64,000 nt of DNA, taken from positions 8,981,170 to 9,045,169 of the forward strand of contig NC_043763.1 in the NCBI RefSeq assembly GCF_902148845.1. Direction: 5' to 3'. The position numbers and the translations under genes were made by a program. Below are positions 49,782-63,937 of this stretch, piece by piece. The notes under the pieces were generated by a model that made no database searches, was not told where the DNA came from, and worked only from the letters and a program-made list of their open reading frames with translations. This DNA comes from Salarias fasciatus (taxonomy: Eukaryota > Chordata > Actinopteri > Blenniiformes > Blenniidae). The stretch's first letter is position 1. Each line of letters opens with the position of its first letter.

Positions 49782-49858
49782 CCTCTATTATTCACGGTCA
49801 CTTCCGGCAGGAGGCCGCTGTGTTGATCCACGGTGTTGCTTGGCAACCGCTGCTTGGA

Positions 49859-50673
<815 letters not shown>

Positions 50674-50966
50674 GTCTACACCACTTTCTTCCTTCTCCAC
50701 AAAGAGAAGAGGCCTTTGGTTGAACCCTCTTCTGTGGCCATTCACTGCTAAAATATCAATTAAAAACATCTCATGCAGTATTATTTTGGACTGAAACTCG
50801 CACATAGTGGCTGACAAAAGAGACGGACTGGCACTGACAAGACTGTAGACCAAATATTAATATAGTACAGCAAGAACTCAGCTGAAAACTCAACAGATGT
50901 TAGAAATCTATACAGTGGATTCAACTAAAATCATCAGCCAGGAACCATATAAGTTTAAGATGATAT

Positions 50967-53900
50967 TCACTTGTTAATTGAGTTAAGATTGACAGTGGTT
51001 TTCGTGTTGGTATTGCTGCTGGAAAAGGAGCCGTTGGTGCCCTGCAAAACAATGTGTAAAATCAATTCACGGTCACTGCGGTAACTTACACAGGAGTATT
51101 TCCACTTGCGATGCACTTACTGTCTTTTTGAGGCGTCTCATCAGTGCTTCACGGGACTGTCAAAAATAGATCAAAAGGTTTTTAGTGATGCTTTACTGTT
51201 TTGTGTGAGTTGATACCTATTTAAACAGATTCCATTTCTGAAATTAATATTAAAGAGAATAAATGAATAGATTTTTTTTTCCTGTCAAATGATCTAGGCA
51301 AGCACTGACTGAAATGCAATTTGATGGAGATTTAATTTCTCTTACCATTTGGTCCCAGAAGCATGTGGTCAGCAGTAGGAAGAAACCCTGGGGGGTGGAG
51401 GGAAAGAGGATTCACTCAACAGGTAATACTTCCCCCGTTGTTAGAATGAGGTAGATGACATGAGCCATACCTGCGATGAGTTCAGCAGGACGAAGACATA
51501 ATGGATTACGAAGGTAACTGTTCCAGATGTGATGTCCAGAGACATAACAGCAAATCCAAAAATCCACGTCACACCTAAGACTGGACTCAGAATCATAACT
51601 GTCCTGATGATAGTTTTGGCTGCCATTTTTTCTTTTTTTCCACCAGAGTTTTCTCCAGTGTGGTGACTCAAGAGTTTCAGGATCACTATGACGATAGACA
51701 AATTATTCGCAAAAAGAATTACACCCATCGGTATGACAAACGTGTAGAAGGAGCCCTGCATTAGTCCAGCATAAACCAACCAACAGGTTTCTGCTAAGAA
51801 ATAAACGTCTTTAGCACCGTTTTTGCTGGCAACAAATGATCCAAGGACAATGATCAGAGGACAAGCGTAGCCAACGAATATTGAGAACAGCAGGTAGTTT
51901 TTCTTGCTCAGTGTATGGAAGACGAAAACGGTCTGATGAAGAAGAGCGCAGCTCAGACTGAACATCCAAAAGAACATGGACAGATAAAAGAAATGCTTCA
52001 GCACCGTGAGAGTTCGGCACCACATCTCAGTGATATAGCGAGGCTTCGAAGAGGCCAGAAAACAGCAATCTGCCACCAGCAGACAAAGAGAAATGTTTAT
52101 GTTGGCGATGTGGCGTAAATACAGAGCGTTGGTCTTGATGACGTCTTTCCAGATGACGGCTTCTATCAGGAGGGCGAGAATGAGAGAAATGACTGAAACA
52201 GACAGTCCAACATAGGTTATCTCAGATAGCAACGGGACTTCCGCGGGATACTTAGACAGCAGGATGGAAAATGAGGACAAATGGCTGCAGGTGCAGCGGG
52301 CCTCATTTGAAGGACCTTCCCATCTGCATCCACGCGACGACCACTGACTGCTGCTGAAGTCCCAGGACACGCACGTCAGTTCAAAATTTTGACGTCTTGG
52401 ATGGATGAGCGGAAAGTCGATCGTGATCTTAATTTGTCTGTTGTTCTCTTTCGTAGTTCTTACCGACACAACAGCACTGTTGGGCTCAGACTCCCTCCTC
52501 TCACTGTGGGGCAAATACTTCTCCAGTTGTTTAAATGCAATTGTTTTCACCTTGCCCTTTCCCAAACTCTTCAGGCTGATGTTGATGTTGAACACGGAGC
52601 TCTCACAGATCGCGGTGGGCTCGCACGCCGATACCTCCAAGTTTGGCTTTTTTCTCACGTGTGTAATGTTTACTCTGTCAGTTAAATGCTCAACTGTACG
52701 CAGATATGTCTCTGGCAGGGAAGCGTTTCCTTCAGTAATTCTTGTTGTCCATGATTTCTCAAGGCTTCTGTCCAGCAAGCTGCTGGACGAATCTAGAAGA
52801 TTCTGAAAAAAACAAAAACAAAAAGAACCTCGATTAATATTAGACATGCTCAAAGAACTGGCCCAACATGTCATATATATCATTGGATTGTATTACTAAT
52901 AATTTACTGGTTATCTATTATTAGCAAGTGAAATAAATGCTTTTCTCACAAGAATCTACATGAGGAGGAAGAAATACCGTCTATACCGAATCAGAGTTTA
53001 TGACTATCAAGTTTCGGACTTTCACATCACATGTAAATAATACTTACGTCTGCAGTTGTTTCATTGCTTATCGTCTGTAGCTTTCCACCCAAGATGTTCA
53101 GCACCTGAACTGATACGTTCATGTTGGCATAAGAATTAATTCTCCCAGTGTTGTTAGTGAGGTTCTTTAGCTCGAAAGACACTTCTGCCACATTGTCCTT
53201 GACTTCGCCGAGTCCAGAGTCTATAATCTGTAACCAGAGGCGTGAGAAGGATTGAACCTTTTTAACCAATGTAACTAATGTTACATTATTTAAGTTGCAC
53301 TCCATTACAAATACAAGTATTTTTGTTGAAAAGTATTCGCTACTTATTAAACAGACATCAATGCAATTCTAACGTTACTATTTACTTGTATGAGATGCTG
53401 AAATTCAAGGCGCATTTCTCAGATAAGCAAACAAAGTAGATGCAAATTTCCATTTTGATAAACAAGTGTAGATTTATATATTAGAAAAAAGACTGTTTGG
53501 GAGCAAAAATGCTGATCAAAACTTGTGAAAGAAGCAACATAGATTACTCGGCTGTACTCGGCTGTCGGATTACTTATGCTGTGAAGTATGAGTAAAAATT
53601 ATATGCATGAAAAATGTTCATAAAAGTACAAGGACCCAAAAATAATTCCTCTTTACATTAATGTCTGTAGGGACTGATTGTAACTCCTTTCCAACATTAA
53701 AGAATATTTTTTTTTTCTTTAAAAGATACTTTTCATGTACTTTATCATATTTGCTCATCTGACTTGAGTCGGCATCATAGAAGTTGTGAATGATATTCAT
53801 TCTGATCGCCTCTGAAAATCAGGCTCACCACTGCATTTCCCAACACCGAGTTCAGTTCAAAGTTCACACATAAGGAGACTGCCTCTCCCCAAGTCGCGTT

Positions 53901-56900
53901 CAAGCTGAAATGAAAACATTCGTCATTTCAAACTATTTGTTTAAACGACTGCAACAATTCTCTCTGATCCTCACGGCATTGAAAGGCAGACAACACAATA
54001 TGGATTTTCAGGCATAATATTGATGAATGATTTGCTTACTCAGACAGATATGTTGTGTAATAATTCAATTTGTGTTGGTTAAGTATTAATTGTCGGTCTT
54101 ACTGGCATTTTCTTCGTCTGAGTCCTGCCATATCATGACATTTTAAGTTTGCGGTGAAACCAGCTTTGGTGTCTGGCCACTCTCCTTCAGCTTCACAGTA
54201 GTCCTCACCCTCTGTTCAGAGAAAAATCAGAATTTATGCAATCATGTTTATTTTGGATTAAAAAGAAAGGCCTCACAATAGTGTGTAACAGTGGGGTTTT
54301 CCTCAGCTCTATTTGAAGGGAACATGAGAGAGAAAGTGTGAGAGAGAAAGTGTTGGACTGTGGAGGGGAAACGGAAAATGTGAAACACTGTTCTGATACA
54401 AAACATACCGTATATGATGTTGATGGGAACTGAAGCACTTCTCTCTTGATTGCAACTGTTCTTAAATGTGCAGGTAAGCTCTGTCGATCCAGTTTGGCTG
54501 TCTTGAACGCAGCCGACATTTTGTTCAGCTGTGTAGACTTCAGAGCCATTGACTGCAAAGAGCAGAAATTCATGGAGTTACAGCACAAGAATTTTTTTTT
54601 AAAAAAGATGCGTTAGTGAACATGGACTCACGGTGAAATGATGATGGTTCCTCGATGTTGCCTCCCTGCCACGTCACGATATAATCCTCAGTGCTGTTCC
54701 TGATCTCACATATGGCTTTTACACGCAGGACGTCTGAATTCTTTTCACAGCGTGGAAATTGTGGCTCTGTGAAGACATCGATGTCCGGCAGGAGGGCCAC
54801 GTCTACATGCCCACTGGATATGTGGGATATCTTGAATGAATTTGATGTTTGTTGGTGAACGCACTCGTATTCTCCTGAGGAAACATGAAGGGAAATGAAG
54901 GTTAAAGCTTCAAATGCATAAAAACTAGAACAATGGTGGGCGCATTTTCACAGCCCAGCCTTTCTGTCGGCCTTTCTCGATAACCACTGGACTCCCTTCA
55001 GTCTTTACAAATGTGAACGCAGCAGCCGAATTGAACAAACCTGTCACGAAAGCAGACAGGCTTCGAAAGGTGACGCTGGTCTCAGCCGGTCCCAATACGT
55101 CCACGGTGAAGATGGTGCCTGTGGTTATGCTAATCAGGCCGTGCCGTTTTCTCTGGTACCACAGCGGCTGGGTTGGCAGGTTCACCTGCGATCTGCAGTT
55201 CAGGGTGACGGCGGTGTCGTAACACACGGTGTCGTTTGGCATGTCTGAATGTACAAGGCCTAAAGAGGGAGAAGGTGCGGAGTCAAGTGAGTCACTCATT
55301 CAGCTCTCTGATACTGAACTGCAGTGGCATAGTGGAAATGACAGAAAAGAAGTTAGTTGTTTGATGATGACGCTAGATTTGCAGCAGATCCAGTCCCGTC
55401 ACAGTTTCTGTAATTTACCGATTGTTTGTAAATCCAGGGAGCCTCCCAGACAGTAGACCAGGTATTGTGATTTTTCAGTCAGATCATCTGGTGAAACACC
55501 TAAAGGTAGGGTCATTTCAAAATCTACAATGCCTTCAGGACTGTGGAAAAAAGAGAGAAAATATTTCTATTTTAATATTTCAGTTAGATATTGAAAACAA
55601 CTGGCAGTTCAAAAAAAAAAAAAGTACCTGGGTTCTGATATCTCCCAAGTGTCGAATCCTCTTAAAGTGCTAAACACTCCTTTAATCTGAAAGAGAGAAA
55701 AAGAGACTTCACTGCAGACATTATGGCTCTTTTTAATTTACCTCACCTCCTTTTCATTTGCTACCTAGTTGCGCTTTGGTACCTCTCTCAACAAATCGCT
55801 GCTGTGTGTTTCACATTCCTGATTCCTCTGATCCTTCAACTTGATGGAGCCTGTGATGGAAACTGTGAAGAAATAAGATGAATTAATATACTTATGCATT
55901 TTAAAAACAATGATCGAACTTTGCTTCTTTCGGTTACATTGTGAAATTCAAACATTTTGTTGCCAGAAGTTTTATTATCTGAAATGATGCAGTTCTTGCT
56001 TCATATCTACATTTGTTGATAAATTGCTCTCGTGCAATTCTGATGTTGTTTTATGTTGGTCTGAGTCCCAGTTACTCCAGAATGCACCATATCATCACAT
56101 TACCTAGGATGTTATTATATCGATAATTTAAATGTGGGAACAGCAAATGTGTTAATTTTTTCGCAGTTTTCAAACTGTTGTTGTTTACTTCTTTAGATCA
56201 AGTGTCCATTTTGTATTGTACATGTCTGTGTATGTTTTATGAAGACTCTAAACTTGATGAATGCAGTAGAACTTCCGAACAGCACAAAAAAAGTTGTTTT
56301 CATTTCTCATACTGTCAGATCTGCCGCTCATCCCACAAATGCATATTCCTCACAAAAGTGGCACCGCTTCAAAGAGACCGATTTTCCGATTTTCAAAGTC
56401 AAAACACATCGTTACAGCAAATATAATCAGTGAAACAGAGACATACCTGTAGTGTCGGGGAGGCACACCGGAGCCGAGCCCATCTGGAGGATGCACTCTC
56501 CGTTCCCACAGCATCTGTGAGACTGACAAACCTCCTCGGTCCAGCTGTGGCCCGGGGCGCAGGAGCACCTTTTCCCCGCCGACTCGGTCGAGCACGCTCA
56601 ACAGAAAGTGTGAGAGCACAACAGTTTACCTGCTTCCCTTCAGGAAAACACAACTTACACAAAATGACAGTTGCTTACTTGTTGAGTTATTCGGTTTGCT
56701 CACGTCCAGGTCGACGTCTCCCACAGAGAAAGAAAGTATCTCACTGTTTCCTATCACGCTTTCATCGATTCTCAGTGTGCTGTAATACATCTGTGTCGAG
56801 TTCCCTGTAAGTTGGGGGACTGCAAAAGAAATATCCATGAAGAAAACAAAGCTGTTGTGGTAAAACAAAATGTCTTTATTTTCATACTCAAACAAATGGA

Positions 56901-57048
56901 TTTACCTGCTTCAGCAGCCTGTGGATGAAGCAGAGGGAGATTATCGTTGTTTAATGTTACAGTTTTTGAATTGTTCTGATCTGATGTGCAACCAACAAAC
57001 CTGACACTTCTCAAGGCCCAGAATATAGAGGAGAACGACGGTCCACAT
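50967..57048 (-). CDS. Adhesion GPCR, subfamily F (ADGRF5/GPR116-like), complete
   Basis: Seventeen exons, all in consistent phase, give 1,022 residues (57001-57048, 56906-56918, 56679-56819, 56447-56596, 55783-55862, 55628-55686, 55419-55540, 55041-55259, 54632-54874, 54409-54552, 54103-54211, 53829-53904, 53048-53227, 51471-52802, 51346-51387, 51121-51156, 50967-51041). Order of parts: signal peptide (MWTVVLLYILGLEKCQ), a cysteine-rich EGF-like module (CSCAPGHSW to CCGNGEC), a SEA domain, Ig-like domains (one with GEYECVHQ), the GAIN domain with a GPS whose CSHLSSFS gives cleavage after HL, then seven membrane helices and a short Ser/Thr/Asn-rich tail. SEA plus Ig before a GAIN/7TM is typical of ADGRF members such as GPR116 and GPR110, which lie by ANKRD66 in human. 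The exact fish paralogue is unclear. It is a surface receptor with a likely tethered agonist beginning SSFS. Confidence 0.92.
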
Positions 57049-58880
57049 CCTGTTTCTGAGAATTAAAAACACTGTTAAAGTGTACAACAGGGCAAATCGC
57101 TGCAGCAGCACTTAATATACAGTCAAAAACTAGATTTGTCAGGATGGGAAGGTTTATATTTTCCATCATTTACAAAAATATTTGTCTTTTTATTTTCATT
57201 CTAACTTTGGAATATGGTATTAAAATATAAAAATCCTATATTTACGCACACATATTGTATAGAGGAGGACAGAAAATACATCCAACCTGTTGTCTTTGTT
57301 CTGCATCAGTGGAGCATCACAGCAACGCCTCGCCGTCCTGACAGGACTGGTTTGTGCCCGCAGCTGATCAACAGTCTCTTCTCAGGAAACACAAGTGTCA
57401 ATCGCAGGACAGCATGCAAAGTGAAACGTCAAGTATATAACGTTAATTTGACTTTCAAAAGCCGGGCAAAGAAATGTTTGTGAAAAGAAAGTCTGTTGTT
57501 CGTGCAGCTACAGGTGAAAACGTCCCACATTAATAAGAACTTCAAAGAAAACTGCCAAACAAAATACATTTCAAAAAGTGCAAAGTTAAGTGAAAACATC
57601 TACAAAAAAGTGGGATCAGGAGTGAATATGACAATAATTTAACTCAGAAGTAGAGAGAATTTCATGTATAAGCAAATCAAGGGTGTTTTATGAGGCTGTT
57701 TTACTGCTGATTATTTGCATTTTGGATGAAAGAAACTGCTGTGAACATAAGCAAAGACTCACTGTCAGACACATTTTGCTGAATGCGACTTAATCTGAAT
57801 AAGTTTAGGCTTAGTTACAGCTTTAGCAATATATTAAAAAAAAAATTCTTTAGTTTTGTGTATTGTTATAAAAAATAAAACAGTAGCAAAACCAAAACAC
57901 CTATAGGGATTTTCTTTCCAATTAATGCTTCGATATTTTGTGGGCAGATTAGAAATATTGCTTTTCTGATTAAATTTGTTGTCTTTTGTAGGCAACACAT
58001 TTCAGTTCAGGGGTCGCAGACAGCCTAGTTCCGTCTTAAAACAGCACAATAATGACCTTTAAAGTTAAACTTTAAGTTTTTCTTTGCTGTGGTGCAGAGT
58101 ATATGTGACGAAAATGTCTAAATTTGAGCAGAATCAAACAATTATTCATGAAAATGACTGCAATCTCAACATAAAGCCAGTTTTAAGGACACTTTCTGGT
58201 GCAAAATGCTGTGAAATCCCCCCCAAAATTCTCCTACAGCTGGAGCATTATGCATGTTTCTACAACCTCACCCTGACAGCAAGGCTTTGGATGCTTTAGC
58301 TTTCTTGGCAGTTTGGGTCTCAGTATTGCGTTGTTCTCTTTACCCTTAAGAAATCATTGATATTCTTACAATTTACTTGGTGGTTTAGCGGCCGGATTGG
58401 AGCTTCTTGAAGACTGGTTTTGGCTCACGGGGCTTATGTTTGACACCAATATACTAAAGATTGTGTATATTGTAAAACAACAGTTTTTTCTTTAGTTTAA
58501 AAAATGAATGTTATTACAGAGTCAAGATTTGGTCTGTAAAAACTTTTATTCCTCAGTCTTGTAAAAAGAAAAGATCGCGTTATAACCACGTTTTCATGTA
58601 ATAAAATTAGTCAACGATTAAACCTCAATAACTTGAAATTGATTAGATGTGCAGCTATTTTAGTTGAAAACCAAAGAAGGTAAATTCTAACCAACCCAGT
58701 ATAACAATTTAAAATTCTTAGAAATACTCTTCAGGCCATTGATGAACCCCTACTCCTTTTTAAACTCATAAAATAGCTTCGTTCAGAATTTACAAAACAT
58801 GATTTATGTATTAATCACAGATTTTAGAGGGACATTCATCAAAACTCAGTTTAAAAGAGAGAAATGACAATAAGAGCTCT
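57049..58880. other. Intergenic between the adhesion GPCR and slc5a6
   Basis: The left part holds the adhesion GPCR promoter, which has no clear TATA box in view. A hAT-like MITE lies at about 57998-58447. TTTATT at 58886-58891 gives a minus-strand AATAAA, a plausible end for slc5a6 transcripts. No other gene is seen. Confidence 0.55.
57998..58447 (+). mobile_element. hAT-like MITE, old copy
   Basis: The left arm reads 'cacatttcagttcaggggtc' and 'cagacagcctagttccgtct'. The right arm reads 'gcggccggattggagc', 'tggctcacggggcttatg' and 'tttgacacc'. These are the two ends of the same vertebrate hAT-type family seen at 39048. The body is diverged and non-coding. Confidence 0.55.
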
Positions 58881-59192
58881 TCTGTTTTATTAGAAAAAAA
58901 AATGCATCAGTGTCTTCCAGATATAGTACAGTAAAAAATGACTTTCTTCAAAAGTGAGGCTTCATCATCTCACACAAAAATTAGACAATTAAATATAAAA
59001 TTAAAAGTAGAAAAGGTGTTGGTGCTCTCAGGACACCTCATTATTGTAGAGCGGTTCCAACGGGATCAGCAGCACGGATTCTCTTCACAGGACGTTAAAA
59101 CATTGACGGTGCAAACTTGATTCGCAATCGCTGTGCGTCGCTTGAGTCAGTCCAGGAGATCCGCGAGAAGACGGCGTCCGGCTCTCGCGGCC

Positions 59193-62100
59193 TCACACCG
59201 CACTTTCCCACTCGGTGTGAGTCTGCGGGAGAAAACTCTCCATGTCCTCCTGCGGCGGGACGGCGAGGCCGTTCCTGTCCTCTGGCTTCGGAGGAAACCT
59301 CTGCTGGGCCGCGGGCTGCAAGACAAAGCAGAGGACTTTAAAGAAATCATGGAATAAATAGTTTAAAATGGTTTTATAAAACCATGTAAAAACTGATTTT
59401 CATGAAAAGACGTAATCCCTCTGAGAAGAGCTGAGCACAGTTTTTAATGACCCATCCCCGCTTTAAAAGATCAAAATACGATGCATCATGTGAAGTTTTT
59501 TGCTGGTTCTGTGAAAACTGTCGGCCCACCGTTCGTCCCTGAAGAGTCTCACAGCAGCACTTCTTCCTGAGGCGTTCAGGTAATAAAGCCGTCAGCTTTT
59601 CAAGCACGGGGTAGATTGTTCCTGGCGCCACGTTTTCCTTTTTCATTGGACCTGAAAGGAAATGTGTGTGAAATCACTCTAAAAGAACAGGCCGTAAAGA
59701 AGCTGAGCTGGTAAGAGGAGAACTCGCCTGTGATGGCACTGATGACCAGACCGACCACGATGACGGTGAAACACGTGAATCCGCTGTACCACATGTAGGA
59801 CAGCGAATAAAACCTCCTGAGTCCGGACGGCTGGCTGGAAGAGTCACGAAACGATCAGGAGAAAAAGTGAGCGACAGCCCGAAGCAGAACAGAGCGGCTC
59901 CTACCTGACGGTGGCGTTGAACGACGCCTCAACGAGAGACGTGGCGTTGAGCGAGGATGGCCGGGCGCGGCAGTCCGGAGTCAGCGGTCTGCCGCCGGAG
60001 GCCCGAGTCACGATGCTCCCGATGCCCACCCAGAAGGCCACGGCCAGGCCTGCACCCAGACCCGCCACCGCGCCCTGGAAACAACCGGGAAGGAGATGAA
60101 AACACCGCTGTCTGCTGGTAATTCGAGCAGGAAGTCCTCCCCCTTTCACACAATGTTAGGATTCATCTGTGAAAAACATCGTTTGTTGTCATTTGTTCAC
60201 TTCTGTGACACCCGGCAGTCAGACTGCTCTTCAAAAATATTCTGATCGAGATGCCGGGTAATCTCATTCCAAAGTGATTTTTATCAAAAGAATGCGTGCC
60301 ATCAGTTCATGAACTGGAGCAGGTGAGGCAGCTTTATTTGTAAAGACATGTTCCAGTAATAATGTAACTGAAAGTATTTCACAGGAGCAAACATCAACAG
60401 GTACTAATGCAGAAAAATAAGAAGCTACAAGGTTGATATTGATACAAATATCAATAAAATACCTGTTTTCAATATGAATTTCCTGTTTTGTGCATTTTGT
60501 TCTTGATCTATTTTGATAAAAGTGTCAAATAGAAACTTCTTCCTCTATGTGCCACTAGACTAGAGGCATTATGTCCACAATTTTAGAATAAACGTATTCA
60601 GAGATTATTCCCCAAAAATATTTGATCAGCCTGGCATGATCTGCATGTGAGCGTTCACATTTTTCCAGAGTACATCCTATAAAAAAATTGTGTTTTTCAT
60701 GTAAATATTTGACGGTTTGAAGGTGTTACAGATCCCACTGGTGAGATTTAACTTACGGTGGAGTTCGCCCACGGGAAGAACATCCCCAGACAAAACAGGC
60801 CCAGATTGGGACCGCCGACCATCCCCAAGATCTTCAGAGCCACCTGGATTTCAGACACGACTTGCCGTCAGTACAAAAATACTGAAGTGTTGATTATTGT
60901 GTGATTGTACGAAACGGGAGCTCACCAGTAAAACCGAATCGCCCATGAGGTGAGTGAGATAAGCCATGGCCAGACACAGCAGTCCATAGGACAAGGCTGA
61001 CGAGAGGAGGCACAACAGAGAGCAAATAATCAAAACAAGAGAGAGATTTATTGAATTTCAAAAAAGTAAGATCACTTTCAGGTATCTTTCCTAATTCTCA
61101 CCTAAAACTTTGGACACTGTTGTCGCTCTTGCTTCAGTCATGGAGGGAAAATGTGGCTTGATGAGGTCTTCCATGGTCACAGTGGCCAAGGAGTTGAAAG
61201 CAGAGGAGATGGTGCTGCACAAGAAAAGCAAGAAAAGAAATGGAGAAAATGCACAGAGATCAAGTTTCAGTCCATCAAAAATCTCTTTGCAGCTTCATGC
61301 GGTTCATAATGCAAACCTGTGCAGTCACACTGGCTTCTCTTCTAATGAAATAAGTTTGAAAATGTACGATCAAATATCAGTTAACAGAGCAATCAGATAT
61401 TAAAAAAAAGTCCTTTACCTAAGAGCTCCGCTAAATAAACACGCAACAAAAAGTCCAGGCAGTCCAGGGAGTCCCTGCAGCATATCCATCACAAAGTATA
61501 TCACCATCTGTGAAAAACAAAATCGTCAACATATTCAATGATATTCAAATCTTTCATAATCACAGAGAGAGAGAAAAAAATAAGATGAACAGAGAACTCG
61601 GCTGACCGTATCTCCTGCCACGCCGCTCAGCTTGCCCGAGTGGTCCTCTCCGCAGTAGCGAGCGAACATGACCAGGCCGGTGACGCAGCCCAGGGCCAGC
61701 GCCAGCTGCAGGGAGGGAAACACCATGTAGCACGACCTGCAGGCAGACAGCGGCGCCGCAGCGTTACACCACAGCACATCTGCTCCCTGTGGGCCTCTCC
61801 TGCACCTTCAACTACTTAAATATCTCCTGACATGCTAATTAAAATAAATTAATATGTGTGTTCTTGAAAAACAAACAAACAAAACAAAACAAAAAGAAAC
61901 AACAACTAAGCAGAACAAACTTTTGACCTATTCGTTGAGCTGATCCTTTTCATGGACATTATTGCTTCCTATTGTTCCTTTCGCATGCTTTAGAACTTCC
62001 AGTTATGGCCGGTCATAACATAATAAACCGATAAAAGGAGTAGGTAACCACAAGCCAGTTCAAGGATGTGTGTGTGTAAGCGAGAGAGAGATATGCCAGT

Positions 62101-63937
62101 TAAAAACATCTTTGATAATGTTAACGCAGCCATCCAGAGGTTCTGTTCAGAGCTGCTGTTTCAAAGTTCAATCTCAGCTCGAGCCAGTGCTGTGAAATTT
62201 AAAACAATCAAACACAGTGTCAGTAAATTTTCAAAGAACTTGTAGTGATTTTTACACCTGTCCCTAGATTGACGTAGATTCAGCAAAGTGTAAACACAGA
62301 AAAATGCTGAAAAACTGGTTTCAAACGGCTTCCAACAGATTTTGGCTGCTGAAACCTCCTGCTTTTTATTACTTTCTCACATGCGCCTCTGATATAGTGG
62401 GCGATCTCGGCGTTAGCGAGCGTACCGGACAGCCTCCCTCTCGGTGCGGGCGCTCAGGTACCGCTGCACCTGCGCCTGGTTCACCCCGTACAGCGACAGC
62501 ATGAGGAAGATCCCTCCGACCCCGAGAGTCCAGAAGGTGTGTCGCTCTGTGGGATCCGGGTTCAAGCTGAAACAGGCAGATTCAAGAGGTTCCTCTCACA
62601 GCTGTGAAGTTGATATTTAAGTGTATGAACCGGGATTTATTTGATTGAGAAAGCCATTCCTGGTTCGGAGACTCACTCCAAACCGGAGATGCGGTTTCCT
62701 TCCCAGACTTTCGTCCACACTTCAGAGACTCCTCCGGTCTGGTGCACTCCCACCACGATGACCGCCAGCTGCCCGGCGAACATCACCACGGTCTGAAACA
62801 CGTCCGTCCAGATCACCGCCTTCAAACCACCCTGCAAGCAAAAACACTGGATTACCACTTCTGGATAAAAAAATGCATGAACGTTAATGTAACGTATGGG
62901 ATCTCAGGCAGCTTCACTCACCATTGCTGTGTACAACGTGCACACAAGTCCCGTGACCAGCACTGTGCCCCACAACTCAAATCCAGTCACTGAAAGAGGA
63001 AAAACACACAACAGTGAGACACAAAAATAAATCTACATCTGTTTGATTTGAACCTGCAGAGTTCAGTGTGTTCAAGTTTCACACCTGCATTTAGTGCCAG
63101 AGCAGGCGTGTACACACACACAGCCATGTAGATGACCTGGAGCGCAGCACGGGACGGACAACAGAGGGAGAACATGAGGAGCTGATCCACTTCGGTTTGT
63201 ACTTTAAATATGAAGCTGAAGCCAGAGGCTTGAAGAGCAACAGTGTAGCTCAATAATAAATGTGGAGTGTTGCTGCGATGCTGACATTTGTGACCTTTTT
63301 CCTGAAAAGCTACAGCAGCACATCAGGTTCTGCTTATCAAACTTTGATATGATAAAATTAATCACCCAAGTTGCAATTTCACCAATATCTGATCTACAAC
63401 TTGAGGTGGTGACATTCATCCACCCACCATCTGGAAGATGAAGGTCAAGGTTCCACAGATCCGCACCACTTTGCTGAAGCGCAGCTCCAAATACTGTGAG
63501 ATGAAGGAAAAACAAGACCAGAAATGTAGGTCAAGGGGATAATTTAAATCTATGAAACGAGGAAGAGATTAAAGTCAGCCTTGGGGTACCTGGTAAACAC
63601 TGGAGAGCCGCAGTCTGTACAACAATGGAATGAAAACATGAGCTGGAATGAGGAGGCCCAGGATGTAGGCGCAGCCCAGGAACCAGTACTGGGTGCCGTG
63701 AGCCGAGATCTCGGCCGGCACGCCGATGATGGCCACCGCCGACTGGAAGGACGCGATGAGCGACAGGGAGATGGGGAGGCAGCGCATGCTCCTGTCGGCC
63801 AGCAGGAACTCCTGCGTGGTGCGCTGCCGCCCCCCGGACAGCGCGTAGAACAGCCCGATGCACAGCGAGGCGGCCAGCAGGAGCGCGAATATCACATAGT
63901 CCGCCACGCCGAAGTGCTTCTGGTCGGACGGGTCCAT
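59193..63937 (-). CDS. slc5a6: Sodium-dependent multivitamin transporter, SLC5A6 type
   Basis: Fifteen exons (63590-63937, 63428-63493, 63085-63136, 62922-62989, 62677-62831, 62426-62566, 61607-61736, 61419-61507, 61102-61214, 60926-60996, 60757-60843, 59905-60074, 59728-59834, 59530-59651, 59193-59315) join to 613 residues; human SMVT has 635. SLC5A6 carries biotin, pantothenate and lipoate into cells with sodium. Family marks include [18 protein letters not shown] in helix 1-2, [50 protein letters not shown] and [18 protein letters not shown]. The match is to SLC5A6 rather than SLC5A8 or SLC5A12. Intron 13 starts with GC (GCGAGT). The C-terminus ESAV is a class I PDZ ligand, as is human ETSL. 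The start MDPSDQ is used; an in-frame ATG at 63991 is possible. Upstream sequence is cut by the window edge. Confidence 0.93.
61800..62425. other. slc5a6 intron 6, no other gene
   Basis: This intron holds A-rich AAACAAAC-type simple sequence (61868-61905) and otherwise unremarkable AT-rich DNA. No exon or RNA gene is seen in it. Confidence 0.6.

Noticed and set aside
53618-53800. Open frame inside an intron of the adhesion GPCR
   Set aside because: It does not join neighbouring exons in phase, and the exon chain is complete without it.
50967-57048. Naming the receptor adgrf5, adgrf1 or another exact paralogue
   Set aside because: Fish have several ADGRF genes with SEA/Ig variation. Domain order alone cannot decide, so no symbol is given.
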